From JAABRU01 sp050180235 (GTDB lineage Bacteria > Desulfobacterota > Desulfobacteria > Desulfobacterales > Desulfococcaceae): a stretch of 59,146 nucleotides of DNA. The position numbers and the translations under genes are program-made. Of this stretch, positions 41,906 through 52,900 are shown one piece after another. How positions within the stretch are numbered: the first letter of the stretch is position 1; every line of letters starts with the position of its first letter. A model generated the notes under the pieces. The model worked only from the letters and a program-made list of their open reading frames with translations, ran no database searches and was not told where the DNA came from. Location of the stretch: positions 1 to 59,146 of the forward strand of contig JBFXEJ010000025.1 in the NCBI GenBank assembly GCA_050180235.1, in the 5' to 3' direction.

Positions 41906-44900
41906 TGGGGAAACAGGAAAAAACCTTCAGGACATATCTGCTGCTGATGGAGAGTGCCGCAGTAATGCTTATTTCCGCGCTTCTGCTGCTCAGCGTATGG
42001 CTGGTTCTGGCACAGTCAAACAACCGGTATCTTGAACTGCGTCTGGCTGATGCAAACAAAGTGCATCTGCTCCTTGAAACACAGCTTGCCGAAGCCAGAA
42101 ACCGGCTCAGGGCGTTCCTGGCTTTGCCCGAAGAGGATCGCACTCTCTATGCACATGATATTTTTCATGAATTTTCTGATATATACAGGCTGGATGCCCA
42201 ACTCCGGATTGAATATGTCTATAAAGCCGCGTCTGGCAGCAAAATTTTTCCGGGTTTCTCGTTTTCCGGCGGAAAGCTGGGCGCATACCTGCGATCACCG
42301 GGCCGGGAACAGATGTTTTCCGACATCATGCGGGGCATGGAAGACGATGCGCCGGGCATTTATTATGCGCATCAGAAGGCAGATCGTCTTTATGCTGTGC
42401 GCATGAATCTGGATTATGTCCGCACCTTCCTTGTCAAATTTTCCGGTTTTTCCGGCACACCGGTTATGTTTGTCTCAAAAGACGGATTTGTTATGGCAGC
42501 ATCCAATCCTGAACTCAATGTTTTTACTGTGGATATAAAAAAATGGGAAGGCAGGCTGTCAACGCAGAATATGGTGAATGCCGGAAACCGGCTCTGGATT
42601 CCCATTGTTTCAGAGTCCGGAAAGCTCGGTGCCAAAGTGGTCATTTTCATTCCGGCTGATTTTCCCGGTATACTTCGGAAATCATTCATTGTGTTTTATC
42701 TGGCATTTATGGGTGTTGTGATTATACTGATGATTCTGAAAAATCATTTTTACACCAGATGGGTGATCACGCCCCTGTACCGGCTCTGTGAAAAGATGAA
42801 ACATGTGGAACACGGAGCTTTTTCCCTTTCCGACATGGGTGAGGAAAAATTTTATCTTTCTGAACTCAGAACCATTTATGATCAGTTCCGTTCCATGACA
42901 GAGGGAATTCTGCAAAGGGAGCGGCATCTGAAACAAAGTGAGGAACGGGCCAGCATTCTGGCACAGAAAGCTGAAGCCGCGACCCGTGCCAAATCTGAAT
43001 TCCTTGCCAATATGAGTCATGAAATCCGCACTCCCATGAATGCCATTGTGAACATGACCCGGCTTATGCTGGATACAAATCTGGATGAGGAACAGCGGGA
43101 TTATGCCGAAACCGCAGTTATGTCTTCGGAAATCCTGATTTCCTTAATCAATGACATTCTGGATTTTTCCAAGATCGAGGCCGGAAAGCTGGAATTGGAG
43201 AACAGGGCTTTCCGTCTGACAGAAATTGTGGAATCTGCTGTAAAGATTCTGAAACCCAAAGCCGGTGAAAAAAAACTGTGGCTGACATATGGCATTGATC
43301 CGGATGTTTATACCCATGTTATGGGTGATCCTGATCGCGTGCGCCAGATTCTGCTGAATTTTATGAACAATGGGATCAAATTCACGGAAAAGGGAGGTAT
43401 AAACATCCGTGTATCTGCACAGAATCAGACAGACACGCATATCACTTTGAAATTTGAGGTGGAAGACACAGGCATCGGCATTCCCGCTGATCGCATGGAC
43501 AAACTGTTTCAGCCTTTTTCCCAGGCTGACAGTTCCACCACACGCAAATACGGCGGCACAGGACTGGGGCTGGTCATTTCAAAACAACTGGCTGAACTTA
43601 TGGGAGGATCAGTCGGAGTGGAAAGTGAGGATAGCAAAGGTTCGGTCTTCTGGTTTACAGTAAAAATGCGGAAGGCGGAGATAAAAATATTTAATGATGA
43701 ATGCTTAATGATGAATGATGAATGCAAAATATGCAGTCAAAGGGAAAAAGAATCTGTTTTCCATTCAGCATTCAGCATTCAAAATTCATCATTGAACATT
43801 CTCCTTGCCGAGGACAATATTTTCAATCAGAAAGTGGTATTGGCAATTCTGAAAAAATTCAATTTTGCGGCTGATATTGCCTGCAACGGCAGGGAAGCGG
43901 TGGAGATTCTCCGGGAAAAGTCCTATGATCTTGTTCTTATGGATGTGCAGATGCCGGAAATGGACGGAATTACCGCAACACGCATGATCAGAAATCCGGG
44001 TTCAGGTGTTCTGAATCCGCATATTCCCATTGTGGCCATGACTGCAAATGTGACAAAAGAGGACAGGCAGAAATGCCTTGACGCGGGAATGAATGATTAT
44101 ATTTCAAAACCGCTTGATTCTGAAAAACTTATTTCCATGATCAGCGTGGTGGGCAGAAAGGGAACGCTGCCCACCACGCTTACTGACGGTTCACCTGCTC
44201 CGAATAGCAGGGTGGACAAGGTTCCCTTTTTGCCCACCCTGCATTCTGAAATCTTCAATCCTCAGGATTTTCTGAACAGGCTGGGCGGGGATGATGTGAT
44301 TCTGAGGGAAATTTTGTCAGGTATGCCGGAACATCTGTCCGGGGAGATCAAAAAATTAAGGGCGGCCGCAGGGAGAAACGATGCGGAAAAAATAAGGTTT
44401 TATGCCCATAAAATCAGGGGAATCAGTGCCAATATTTCTGCAAAGCGGATAAGTGCCATTGCCTGTCAGATTGAACTTGCGGAAAAAGAAGGCAGAACAG
44501 ACAGCATTGCTTTCCTGACTGACATACTTGAACAGGAGGCTGATTTGTTCAAGTCTATGATTTCAGATAGTTATCCTGAGATTTTTCATACTCAGAAGGA
44601 GAAAGCAGAGCCGGATGAAACAGATGAACGCCTTCCTGAAGAAACAAAAAACCGTCTGCCCGAACTCATCCGTATACTGGAAAATGAATTCCTTCCTGAA
44701 TGGGAAAAATACACAGAGGCTTTTTTTATTGAGGAAACAGAGAAAATGGCAGCGGAACTGAAAAATATCGGAACACAATATCAACTCGGGTTTCTGATCA
44801 CTTACAGTGACAGACTGCATACTGCTGTGCAGAATTACAATTTCAGTGAATGGGAAGAATTTGTGGCAGAATTTCCGGCTGTCCTAGACAGAATCAGAAA

Positions 44901-44913
44901 AATGGCTCAATGA
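41905..44913 (+). CDS. Hybrid sensor kinase 2: Cache-like sensor, HAMP, HisKA, HATPase, REC, HPt
   Basis: 1002 residues. TM1 ~12-36, a periplasmic ~220-residue Cache-like domain (YLRSPGREQMFSDIMRG, APGIYYAHQKADRLYAVRM, GTPVMFVSKDGFVMAAS), TM2 ~261-280, HAMP ~284-336, then H372 in MSHEIRTPMNA, HATPase, receiver D680, HPt H835 and the shared C-terminal helical domain. It lacks SBP and PAS domains. The linker after the HATPase and the receiver-HPt linker (near 44146-44244) both contain translated repeats. A tract of the HATPase region is nearly identical to kinase 1. It is translationally coupled to the binding protein upstream. Confidence 0.93.
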   Translation: MGKQEKTFRTYLLLMESAAVMLISALLLLSVWLVLAQSNNRYLELRLADANKVHLLLETQLAEARNRLRAFLALPEEDRTLYAHDIFHEFSDIYRLDAQLRIEYVYKAASGSKIFPGFSFSGGKLGAYLRSPGREQMFSDIMRGMEDDAPGIYYAHQKADRLYAVRMNLDYVRTFLVKFSGFSGTPVMFVSKDGFVMAASNPELNVFTVDIKKWEGRLSTQNMVNAGNRLWIPIVSESGKLGAKVVIFIPADFPGILRKSFIVFYLAFMGVVIILMILKNHFYTRWVITPLYRLCEKMKHVEHGAFSLSDMGEEKFYLSELRTIYDQFRSMTEGILQRERHLKQSEERASILAQKAEAATRAKSEFLANMSHEIRTPMNAIVNMTRLMLDTNLDEEQRDYAETAVMSSEILISLINDILDFSKIEAGKLELENRAFRLTEIVESAVKILKPKAGEKKLWLTYGIDPDVYTHVMGDPDRVRQILLNFMNNGIKFTEKGGINIRVSAQNQTDTHITLKFEVEDTGIGIPADRMDKLFQPFSQADSSTTRKYGGTGLGLVISKQLAELMGGSVGVESEDSKGSVFWFTVKMRKAEIKIFNDECLMMNDECKICSQREKESVFHSAFSIQNSSLNILLAEDNIFNQKVVLAILKKFNFAADIACNGREAVEILREKSYDLVLMDVQMPEMDGITATRMIRNPGSGVLNPHIPIVAMTANVTKEDRQKCLDAGMNDYISKPLDSEKLISMISVVGRKGTLPTTLTDGSPAPNSRVDKVPFLPTLHSEIFNPQDFLNRLGGDDVILREILSGMPEHLSGEIKKLRAAAGRNDAEKIRFYAHKIRGISANISAKRISAIACQIELAEKEGRTDSIAFLTDILEQEADLFKSMISDSYPEIFHTQKEKAEPDETDERLPEETKNRLPELIRILENEFLPEWEKYTEAFFIEETEKMAAELKNIGTQYQLGFLITYSDRLHTAVQNYNFSEWEEFVAEFPAVLDRIRKMAQ
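43686..43797 (+). repeat. In-frame palindromic repeat in kinase 2 HATPase-REC linker
   Basis: AATGATGAATGCTTAATGAT and repeats of ATGAATGATGAATG face CATTCAGCATTCAGCATTC and TTCATCATT. It is nearly identical to the repeat in kinase 3 at 48612-48725. Confidence 0.9.
44146..44244 (+). repeat. In-frame GTGGGCA repeat in kinase 2 REC-HPt linker
   Basis: GTGGTGGGCAGAAAGGGAAC faces CTGCCCACCACGCTTACTG, and CAGGGTGGACAAGG faces TTGCCCACCCTGC. This is the GTGGGCA unit of the intergenic repeats at 23303 and in MITE B, here read as protein. Confidence 0.85.
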
Positions 44914-44940
44914 CGGACAGTTAAGAAAGGATTAACAAAA

Positions 44941-47900
44941 ATGGCAAAAATACAATTCATTGTTTTTATTATTATTGCAACTGTAATTCCTGGAATTTGC
45001 TATGAAAATTCCGAATCAGGCGCAGCAGGGCGGAACTCTGTTTTCACGCAGTTCAAAGCTTATGCCGCTGTGAAAAAAAGCAATCCTGATCTTGCCGAAG
45101 CCGTAAAACAGGGCATGAATCTGATTACGGCATATGAAAAAGCTTCCACTGAAAGAAAATGGCTGAAAATGTCTTACGTCAAAAACGATGATACTCTTGT
45201 CATTTCACTCCCCATCAGTCTTCAGCCCTTCATGTTTCTGAATGCGGAAGGAAATCCTGCGGGCATGTTTGCGGATATATGGCGCTTATGGGCGCAGAAA
45301 AGCGGAATGAAAATTGAATTTCTTCCTGCTGAAACATGGAAAACAGGAGTTGAGAACCTGAAAAACGGGAAAGCAGATATTCTTGCCGGGCTTTTTTACA
45401 ATCCTGAGCCATATGAGGGAATCGCTTTTTCCCAGACCTTTTATGAAGCCGGAGTGAATCTCTTCTTTCCGGTAAGATATGCCAGAATTTCAGGAATTGC
45501 CGAACTTTCCTGGCAGACTGTGGGGGCAGTGCGCGGAACCGCGCAGGAAAGTTATCTGAAAAAATACCATCCGGATATCCGCGCTGTTGAATTTGATACA
45601 CGGGAAAAAATGCTTTATGCTGCAAGAGACGGGAAAATCAGAGGTTTTGTTTCTGTTTCCGCAATGACGGACGCGGATATGTCCCGGCTGGGTTTATCCG
45701 GGGAATTTGAATGTCTGCCCGGATTTCTTTACACCGGCAGGTTCTGCGCAGGCGTTCTGAAAGAAAATACCGGGCTGCTCACCCTTGTTGACAAGGGCTT
45801 TAATTCAATAAACAATCAGGAACTGGCTGACATCGAAAAGCGGTGGATACCTGACCCGGAAAAACGGTATTTCAAACCGGATATGAAAAAAATCCGTCTG
45901 ACTGCCAAAGAACAGGCATGGATAAAAGAGCATCCCAGGATTCGTGCTGAAGCCTTTGACGGTTTTCCACCCAGCGGATTTATGAGCAAAGACGGAGTGT
46001 TCATGGGAATAAACGCGGATTATGTCCGTCTTGTAAGTGAACGTACCGGGCTGCAGATTGAATATGTTCCAGCAGGACAGGCTGAAAAGGATTCCATGAT
46101 AAAAGACGGAAAACTGGATGTAATCTATTCCTTTGACATTCCGGGACGCAGGGAATATCTGAATTTTACCAAGCCGTTTTTTTCTTTAAATTATATGATT
46201 ATCAGCCGGATGAATTCCCCGTTTATCAGCAATATTAGCGCATTGAACGGGAAAAAAATTGCGACAATCAGAGGAATGCGGCTTTTTGAACGTGTGATGA
46301 AAGACTATCCCGGAATCGAAGCATATCCTGCGGAAAGCCCGCTGGAAGCCCTTAAAGCAGTTTCATCAGGCAAAGCAGATGCTTACATCGGCGCGCAGAC
46401 AGCCACTGTCTATCTGATTCAGCAGCATCAGCTTACCAATCTTAAAATATCAGGCATTGTATATGACAGTGAACCGTATATGTTTGCCATCCGCAAAGAC
46501 TGGCCTGAGCTGCACAGTATTTTCAGCAAAGCCATTGATTCCATAACAAAAGAGGAACATGATGCAATTTTCCAGAAATGGATGCCTGTCAGTTTTGAAC
46601 ATTCGGTTGACTGGACTGCTGTATGGCAGTGGGGATTTATAACCGGAAGTATTTTTATTCTTCTTCTGGGAATATCGCTTTTTTGGAACCGGCGTCTGGC
46701 AAAAGAAATTGCGGAACGCAGACGCGCGGAAGAATTGCTGCGGACAAATCTCCACCGTTTTTATACTGTTCTTTCCAATTTTTATGCCGGTGTTCTGCTT
46801 GTCACGGAAGACAGCCGGATTGAATTTGCCAATCATTCCTTTTGTGATATATTCCATCTGCAATGTTCTCCGGAAGAGCTGCGGGGCCTGTCCGCATCTG
46901 AAATGATACAAAAAATCAAAAACAGTTATGCTGATCCTTATGAGGCAGTCATCCGCATCAAAGAGATAGTTGAACAGTGTGTTCCGGTGAAATGTGAAGA
47001 AGTTGCAATGGACAGGGGCCGCACTCTCCTGCGCGATTTCATACCCATTTATACGGAGGGCCGCCTGTCGGGACGCCTGTGGCATCATCAGGACATCACA
47101 GGCAGAAAACAGACCGAAGACAGGCTGCGGGAAAGTGAAACCCGATACCGGAATCTTGTGGAAAACCTGCCCATAGGACTCTACAAAAGAAAACTGTACG
47201 GAGAATATATTTATTTAAATCAAATACTTGCACAGAGTTTCCATTGCAGTTCCATTGAGGAATTCACTGAAAAATACGGCACTGTTGACAAACGGTGGGC
47301 ATCTCCTGAAAAACACGGGGAATTTGCCCAACTGCTGCTGACAAACGGGAAGGTCAGGGATTATGAGGTGGAATCCCGGCTGGTAAGCGGGGAAACCATA
47401 TGGCACGCGCTTTTCTGCAAACTGGATCCTGAAACGCTGATTATTGACGGTCTGGCACTGGACATCACGGATCGCAAACGCGCGGAAGATGCCCTGGCTG
47501 CCAGCAGAGCGGAATTCAGAAGCTATTTTAATATGAGTACAGTGGGCATGGGTGTCACCTCCCCTGAAAAAGGCTGGATAGAAGTCAATGATCGTTTAAT
47601 CAGTATGCTCGGATATTCAAAAGAGGAAATGGCATTTCTTACATGGGATAAACTGACTCACCCTGATGATTTGGATGCTGACCTGCAGATGTTCAGCAAA
47701 GTTTTGTCCGGTGAACTTGATTCCTATGAACTGGATAAACGCTTTATCCGCAAAGACGGCACAACGATTTACACGACCCTCTACACCTCATGCCAGCGCC
47801 ATACGGACGGAACAGTACGTCATTTTCTGATTTCACTGGTTGACATCACCGGCCGCAGACAGGCTGAGGAAGAACTGAAAAAAGCCAAAGAAGCCGCAGA

Positions 47901-49911
47901 ATCGGCCACCCGTGCCAAATCCGAATTTCTTGCGAATATGAGTCATGAAATCCGCACACCCATGAATGCCGTTGTGAACATGACCCGTCTGCTTCTGGAT
48001 ACGGATTTGAATGAGGAGCAGATGGATTATGCGGAAACCGCAGTGATGTCTTCGGAAATACTGCTTTCCCTCATTGATGGCATTCTGGATTTTTCCAAGA
48101 TAGAGGCCGGAAAACTGGAAATGGAAAACAGGGAATTCAGTCTGATTCATACGGTTGAATCAGTTGTAAAAATGCTGAAAGCAAAAACCGGAGAAAAAGG
48201 GCTTTGGCTTAAATACAGCATTGATCCGGATGTGCCTCCGTATGTCACAGGCGATCCTGTGCGTGTGCGCCAGATTCTGCTCAATTTTCTCAACAATGCC
48301 GTCAAATTCACTGAAAAAGGCGGCATAAGCGTCCGTGTTTCAGCAGAAAATCAGACAGACACGCATATCACTGTGAAATTTGCGGTCTCAGATACAGGCA
48401 TAGGCATTCCCGAAGATCGCAGGGATCGGCTGTTTCAGCCCTTTTCCCAGGCAGATGCATCAACCACACGGAAATATGGGGGTACCGGACTTGGTCTTGC
48501 GATTTCAAAGCAACTGGCCGAACTCATGGGCGGCGCGGTCGGCCTTGAAAGTACGGAAGGCAAAGGATCAACTTTCCGGTTTACCGCAAAAATGCGAAAG
48601 GCGGAAGGGGGAATTTTTAATGATAAATGCTTAATGATGAATGATGAATGCAAAATATCCAGTCAAAGGAAAAAAGAATCTGTTTTTCATTCAGCATTCA
48701 GCATTCAAAATTCATCATTGAACATTCTCCTTGCCGAGGACAATATCTTCAACCAGAAAGTTGTATTGGCAATTCTGAAAAAATTCAGCCTGTTCGCCGA
48801 TATTGCAGGCAACGGCCGTGAAGCTGTGGAGGCTCTCCGGAGCAAACCCTATGATCTGGTTTTCATGGATATGCAGATGCCGGAAATGGACGGAATCACG
48901 GCAGCACGCATAATCAGAAATCCGGGTTCAGGTGTTCTGAATCCGGATGTTCCCATTGTGGCCATGACTGCAAATGTCACAAAAGAGGACAGGCAGAAAT
49001 GCCTTGACGCGGGAATGAATGATTATATTTCAAAACCCCTTGATTCTGATAAAATTATCTCAGTCATCAGCAGGATGTGTGAAGCGGAGCTAAACCAGAC
49101 ATATAATGCTGAATGCTTAATATTTAATGATGAATGCGGAGTGAATTCCGCCAATATTTCATCCAGTGTGCAGACTGAAGCAATGGCGGGTTACGCTGAA
49201 GCTTCATCCACCCTGCAAATTTTGCAGACTGAAATTTTCAACCGTCAGAATTTTCTGAACAGAGTGGGCGGAGATGACGTGATTCTGAGGGAAATTTTGT
49301 CAGGTATGCCGGAACATCTGTCCGGGGAGATTAAAAAATTAAGGGCGGCAGCAGAGAGAAACGATTCGGAAAAAATAAGATTTTATGCCCATAAAATCAG
49401 GGGAATCAGTGCCAATATTTCGGCAGAGCGGATAAGTGCTATTGCCTGTCAGATTGAACTTGCGGGAAAAGAAGGCAGAACAGACAGCATCGCCTTCCTG
49501 ACTGACATACTGGAACAGGAGACGGAACTGTTCCGGTCCGCAGTGTCTGAAATGTTTCCGGGACTTTTTCAGGTCAGTGAGGAATCTGAATGTGAAGAAC
49601 AGCCTGAAATAATTTCTGAAGAAACAAAAGCCCGGCTGCCGGAACTCATCCGTATGCTGGACAATGAATTCCTTCCGGAATGGAATAAATACAAGGATGC
49701 GTTTTTTATTGATGAGACGGAGAAACTTGCAGAAAAACTGAAAAATACCGGAACAGAATACCGGCTCGGTTTTCTGATTACTTACAGTGACAGACTGCTT
49801 AAGGCTGTGCATAATTACAATTTCAGTGAAGGGGAAAAACTTATGGCAGAATTTCCGGCTGTCCTGGACAGAATCAGGGAAATGCCGGGAAAACAGCCTG
49901 CTGATGAATAA
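44941..49911 (+). CDS. Hybrid sensor kinase 3: 2 SBP, 3 PAS, HisKA, HATPase, REC, HPt
   Basis: 1656 residues. Signal peptide ~1-21, then a segment ~35-75 (VKKSNPDLAEAVKQGMNLIT...STERKW) that resembles the last helices of an SBP domain and looks like a deletion remnant. Two SBP_bac_3-like domains follow (~85-315, ~333-555), a membrane span ~564-583, three PAS domains (~604-718, 734-845, 855-972), H1002, receiver D1310, HPt H1484 and the C-terminal helical domain. AAAGGA lies 9 nt before the ATG. Linker repeats are at 48612-48725 and 49105-49140. Confidence 0.92.
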   Translation: MAKIQFIVFIIIATVIPGICYENSESGAAGRNSVFTQFKAYAAVKKSNPDLAEAVKQGMNLITAYEKASTERKWLKMSYVKNDDTLVISLPISLQPFMFLNAEGNPAGMFADIWRLWAQKSGMKIEFLPAETWKTGVENLKNGKADILAGLFYNPEPYEGIAFSQTFYEAGVNLFFPVRYARISGIAELSWQTVGAVRGTAQESYLKKYHPDIRAVEFDTREKMLYAARDGKIRGFVSVSAMTDADMSRLGLSGEFECLPGFLYTGRFCAGVLKENTGLLTLVDKGFNSINNQELADIEKRWIPDPEKRYFKPDMKKIRLTAKEQAWIKEHPRIRAEAFDGFPPSGFMSKDGVFMGINADYVRLVSERTGLQIEYVPAGQAEKDSMIKDGKLDVIYSFDIPGRREYLNFTKPFFSLNYMIISRMNSPFISNISALNGKKIATIRGMRLFERVMKDYPGIEAYPAESPLEALKAVSSGKADAYIGAQTATVYLIQQHQLTNLKISGIVYDSEPYMFAIRKDWPELHSIFSKAIDSITKEEHDAIFQKWMPVSFEHSVDWTAVWQWGFITGSIFILLLGISLFWNRRLAKEIAERRRAEELLRTNLHRFYTVLSNFYAGVLLVTEDSRIEFANHSFCDIFHLQCSPEELRGLSASEMIQKIKNSYADPYEAVIRIKEIVEQCVPVKCEEVAMDRGRTLLRDFIPIYTEGRLSGRLWHHQDITGRKQTEDRLRESETRYRNLVENLPIGLYKRKLYGEYIYLNQILAQSFHCSSIEEFTEKYGTVDKRWASPEKHGEFAQLLLTNGKVRDYEVESRLVSGETIWHALFCKLDPETLIIDGLALDITDRKRAEDALAASRAEFRSYFNMSTVGMGVTSPEKGWIEVNDRLISMLGYSKEEMAFLTWDKLTHPDDLDADLQMFSKVLSGELDSYELDKRFIRKDGTTIYTTLYTSCQRHTDGTVRHFLISLVDITGRRQAEEELKKAKEAAESATRAKSEFLANMSHEIRTPMNAVVNMTRLLLDTDLNEEQMDYAETAVMSSEILLSLIDGILDFSKIEAGKLEMENREFSLIHTVESVVKMLKAKTGEKGLWLKYSIDPDVPPYVTGDPVRVRQILLNFLNNAVKFTEKGGISVRVSAENQTDTHITVKFAVSDTGIGIPEDRRDRLFQPFSQADASTTRKYGGTGLGLAISKQLAELMGGAVGLESTEGKGSTFRFTAKMRKAEGGIFNDKCLMMNDECKISSQRKKESVFHSAFSIQNSSLNILLAEDNIFNQKVVLAILKKFSLFADIAGNGREAVEALRSKPYDLVFMDMQMPEMDGITAARIIRNPGSGVLNPDVPIVAMTANVTKEDRQKCLDAGMNDYISKPLDSDKIISVISRMCEAELNQTYNAECLIFNDECGVNSANISSSVQTEAMAGYAEASSTLQILQTEIFNRQNFLNRVGGDDVILREILSGMPEHLSGEIKKLRAAAERNDSEKIRFYAHKIRGISANISAERISAIACQIELAGKEGRTDSIAFLTDILEQETELFRSAVSEMFPGLFQVSEESECEEQPEIISEETKARLPELIRMLDNEFLPEWNKYKDAFFIDETEKLAEKLKNTGTEYRLGFLITYSDRLLKAVHNYNFSEGEKLMAEFPAVLDRIREMPGKQPADE
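48612..48725 (+). repeat. In-frame palindromic repeat in kinase 3 HATPase-REC linker
   Basis: Same hairpin as 43686-43797, with only a few base differences. It lies at the same place relative to the HATPase and receiver domains. Confidence 0.9.
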
Positions 49912-49990
49912 CCTGCGGATTCATCCGCAGTTTATTTTGCTGAAATTTTTTTATCTGATCAGCATTGTTAATTTTTTATGAGGAATTGTA

Positions 49991-52900
49991 ATGAAAATCA
50001 TATTGAAAATCATACTGCTGGCACTGATACCTGCGTTGCCGGCATTTCTTTATGCTGAAAACCCGGAGCCTGTTTCTCCGGCCAAATCCAAAGACATCCA
50101 TGTCATCAGTCTGAACAGAAATTTTCCGCCCCTGACCTTTGTAAATTCAGAAGGCAAACCCGCAGGTCTGTTTGTGGATATGTGGGAACTCTGGTCGGAA
50201 AAAACCGGGCAGAAAATTGAATTTCTTCCCTCTTCATGGATCAAAAGCATTGAAAATCTTAAAAATGGTTCCGCTGATATTCATTCCGGGCTTGTAATTA
50301 CCCCGGAAAACGAACAGTGGATGATATTTTCACAGGCATTGTATGAAAATTCATCCTGTCTGTTCTTTCCGGTAAAACAGGGAAAAATCTTAAATATCAA
50401 AGAACTTTCCGGACAGAAAACCGGTGTTGTTCAGAATTCATCCCAGGAAGAATGGCTGAGAAAAAATTATCCGGATATTGAACGGGTTCTGTTTGAAAGC
50501 ACAGAAGCCGCCATTCTCAGTGCCAGAGACGGAAAAATCAGAGCCGTGGCCGATTTATACCTGAGCACATCCGCTGATATTACGCGTCTGGGGCTGTCCG
50601 GTGAGTTTGAATGCAGTGAAGACATCCTTTACGCAACAGAATTTCATGCAGGCGTGTTAAAAGAAAACAGAGAACTGCTGAACCTGATTGACAAAGGATT
50701 TGATGCCATCTCCGACTATGAGCTGCATGAAATTGAAAAACGCTGGATATCTGACCCGGAAAAACAGCATTTCCCTACCCTTACAACAAGTGTCCGGCTG
50801 ACACCCGAAGAACAGGCATGGCTGAGGCAGCATCCGAAAATCCGCGTCCATGCGCCAGACGGTTATCCGCCGGAACTGTTTTGGAAGGACAATATGTTTC
50901 AGGGGGTACTTCGGGACTATGCGGATATTATAAGCCGGAGAACCGGCATCTGCTTTGAATTTGTCAACATTCCCAATGCCCTGACCGATGAAAAAATGCT
51001 GAGGCATGAAATTGACATGCGTTACACATTTGAAATTCCTGAACGCCGTGAACAAATGCTTTTCACTGATCCCTTTGTGAAATTCGGATGGGTAATCGTG
51101 AGCCGCAGCGGCAGTCCTTTTCTTGGGTATCTCAGCCGGCTGAGGGGACGTACTGTTGCAGTGGTAAAGGGAATGCGGATTTACAAGCGGATGCTCAAAG
51201 ATTATCCGGGCATCCGGTTCCATATGGTTTCCTCTCCGCTGGAAGGTCTGGAATCCGTTGCTTCAGGTGATGCTGATGTGTTTATAAATTCTCCGGCAAA
51301 CACGGCATATTTTATAAGACGGGAGGTGATGCCGTATCTCCGGATTGATCTGCTGACAGAATATCCGCCTGAATCCATGATGTACGGTATCCGCAAAGAC
51401 TGGCCTGAACTGCTCAGCATTATGAACAAAGGCATTGCAGGCATTACGCAGGATGATCGGAATGCTGTCTTTGACCGGTGGATTCCCCTGCAGGTAAGCC
51501 ACGGGCCGGACTGGGCTGAAATCCGCAAATGGACAGCAGGAATCGGCGGTATCATACTGCTGATTTTCGGTCTTACACTTTACTGGAACAGAAAACTGGT
51601 AAAAGAAATATCAGAGCGCAGACGGGCAGAGGAGGCGCTGTGTGAGAGCGAGTCAAAACTTTCACTTGTGGTGGATGGAATTCCTGACATGCTTGTATAT
51701 ATCAAAGCGGATCTGCGATACGCGTTTGTAAACAAAGCCTATTCCGACTGGTATGGCCTGAGCCGGGAAGACATTGTGGGAAAGAAGATCAGGGATATTC
51801 TGCCCAGGGATGTTTACGAACGCTCACTCCCAAATTATCAGCATGTTCTGAGAGGAAACACTCTCTTTTTTGAGAATCAGACACTTAACAGTGAAGGCAG
51901 GAAAAGTTTTGTCCGTGTAAGAATGGTGCCGCACCGCAGTGAGGGGCAGGTTATAGGTTTTTTCGCATCGGTCATAGATATCACTGAGCGAAAGCAGGCT
52001 GAGGAAGAACTGAAAACAGCCAAAGAAGCTGCTGAAGCCGCTACCCGTGCCAAATCCGAATTTCTGGCCAATATGAGCCATGAAATCCGCACTCCCATGA
52101 ATGCGGTTGTCAATATGACCCGTCTGCTGCTGGATACGGATTTGAAGGGGGAACAGCGCGATTATGCGGAAACAGCTATGACATCTTCTGAAATTCTGCT
52201 TTCCCTGCTTAATGATATTCTGGATTTTTCCAAGATCGAGGCAGGAAAACTGGAACTGGAAAACAGGAATTTCAGTTTGAAGGATATGCTCGAATCTGTT
52301 GTAAAAATAATAAATCTGAAAGCCTGTGAAAAAGGACTCCGGCTGGAACATAGCATTGATCCGGATGTGCACCCCTTTGTCACAGGCGATCCGGTGCGGC
52401 TCTGCCAGATACTGCTGAATTTAATGAACAATGCAGTCAAATTCACGGAAAAGGGCGGCATCACTGTCAGAGTTTCTTCTGAAGATCAGACAGATACACA
52501 TATCACGGTGAAATTTGGGGTGACTGATACAGGTGCCGGAATTCCCGAAAACCGCCGGGATCGTCTGTTTCAGCCCTTTTCACAGTTGGACGCGTCAACT
52601 TCCCGCAGATACGGGGGCACAGGACTGGGGCTGGTCATTTCAAAACAGCTGGCCGAACTAATGGGCGGATCAGTCGGCCTTGAAAGTGAACCGGGCAAAG
52701 GATCATCATTCTGGTTCACCGCAAAAATGCGGAAGGCGGAGGGAAAAATGTTTAATGATGAATATTTGATGCTGAAAGAAAAAAAGACTTCTGACAATTC
52801 ATCATTTAACATTCAAAATCCGGAATTCAGAATTCTTCTGGCAGAAGACAATATTCCCAATCAGAAAGTGGTATTGGCAATCCTGAAAAAATACGGTCTT

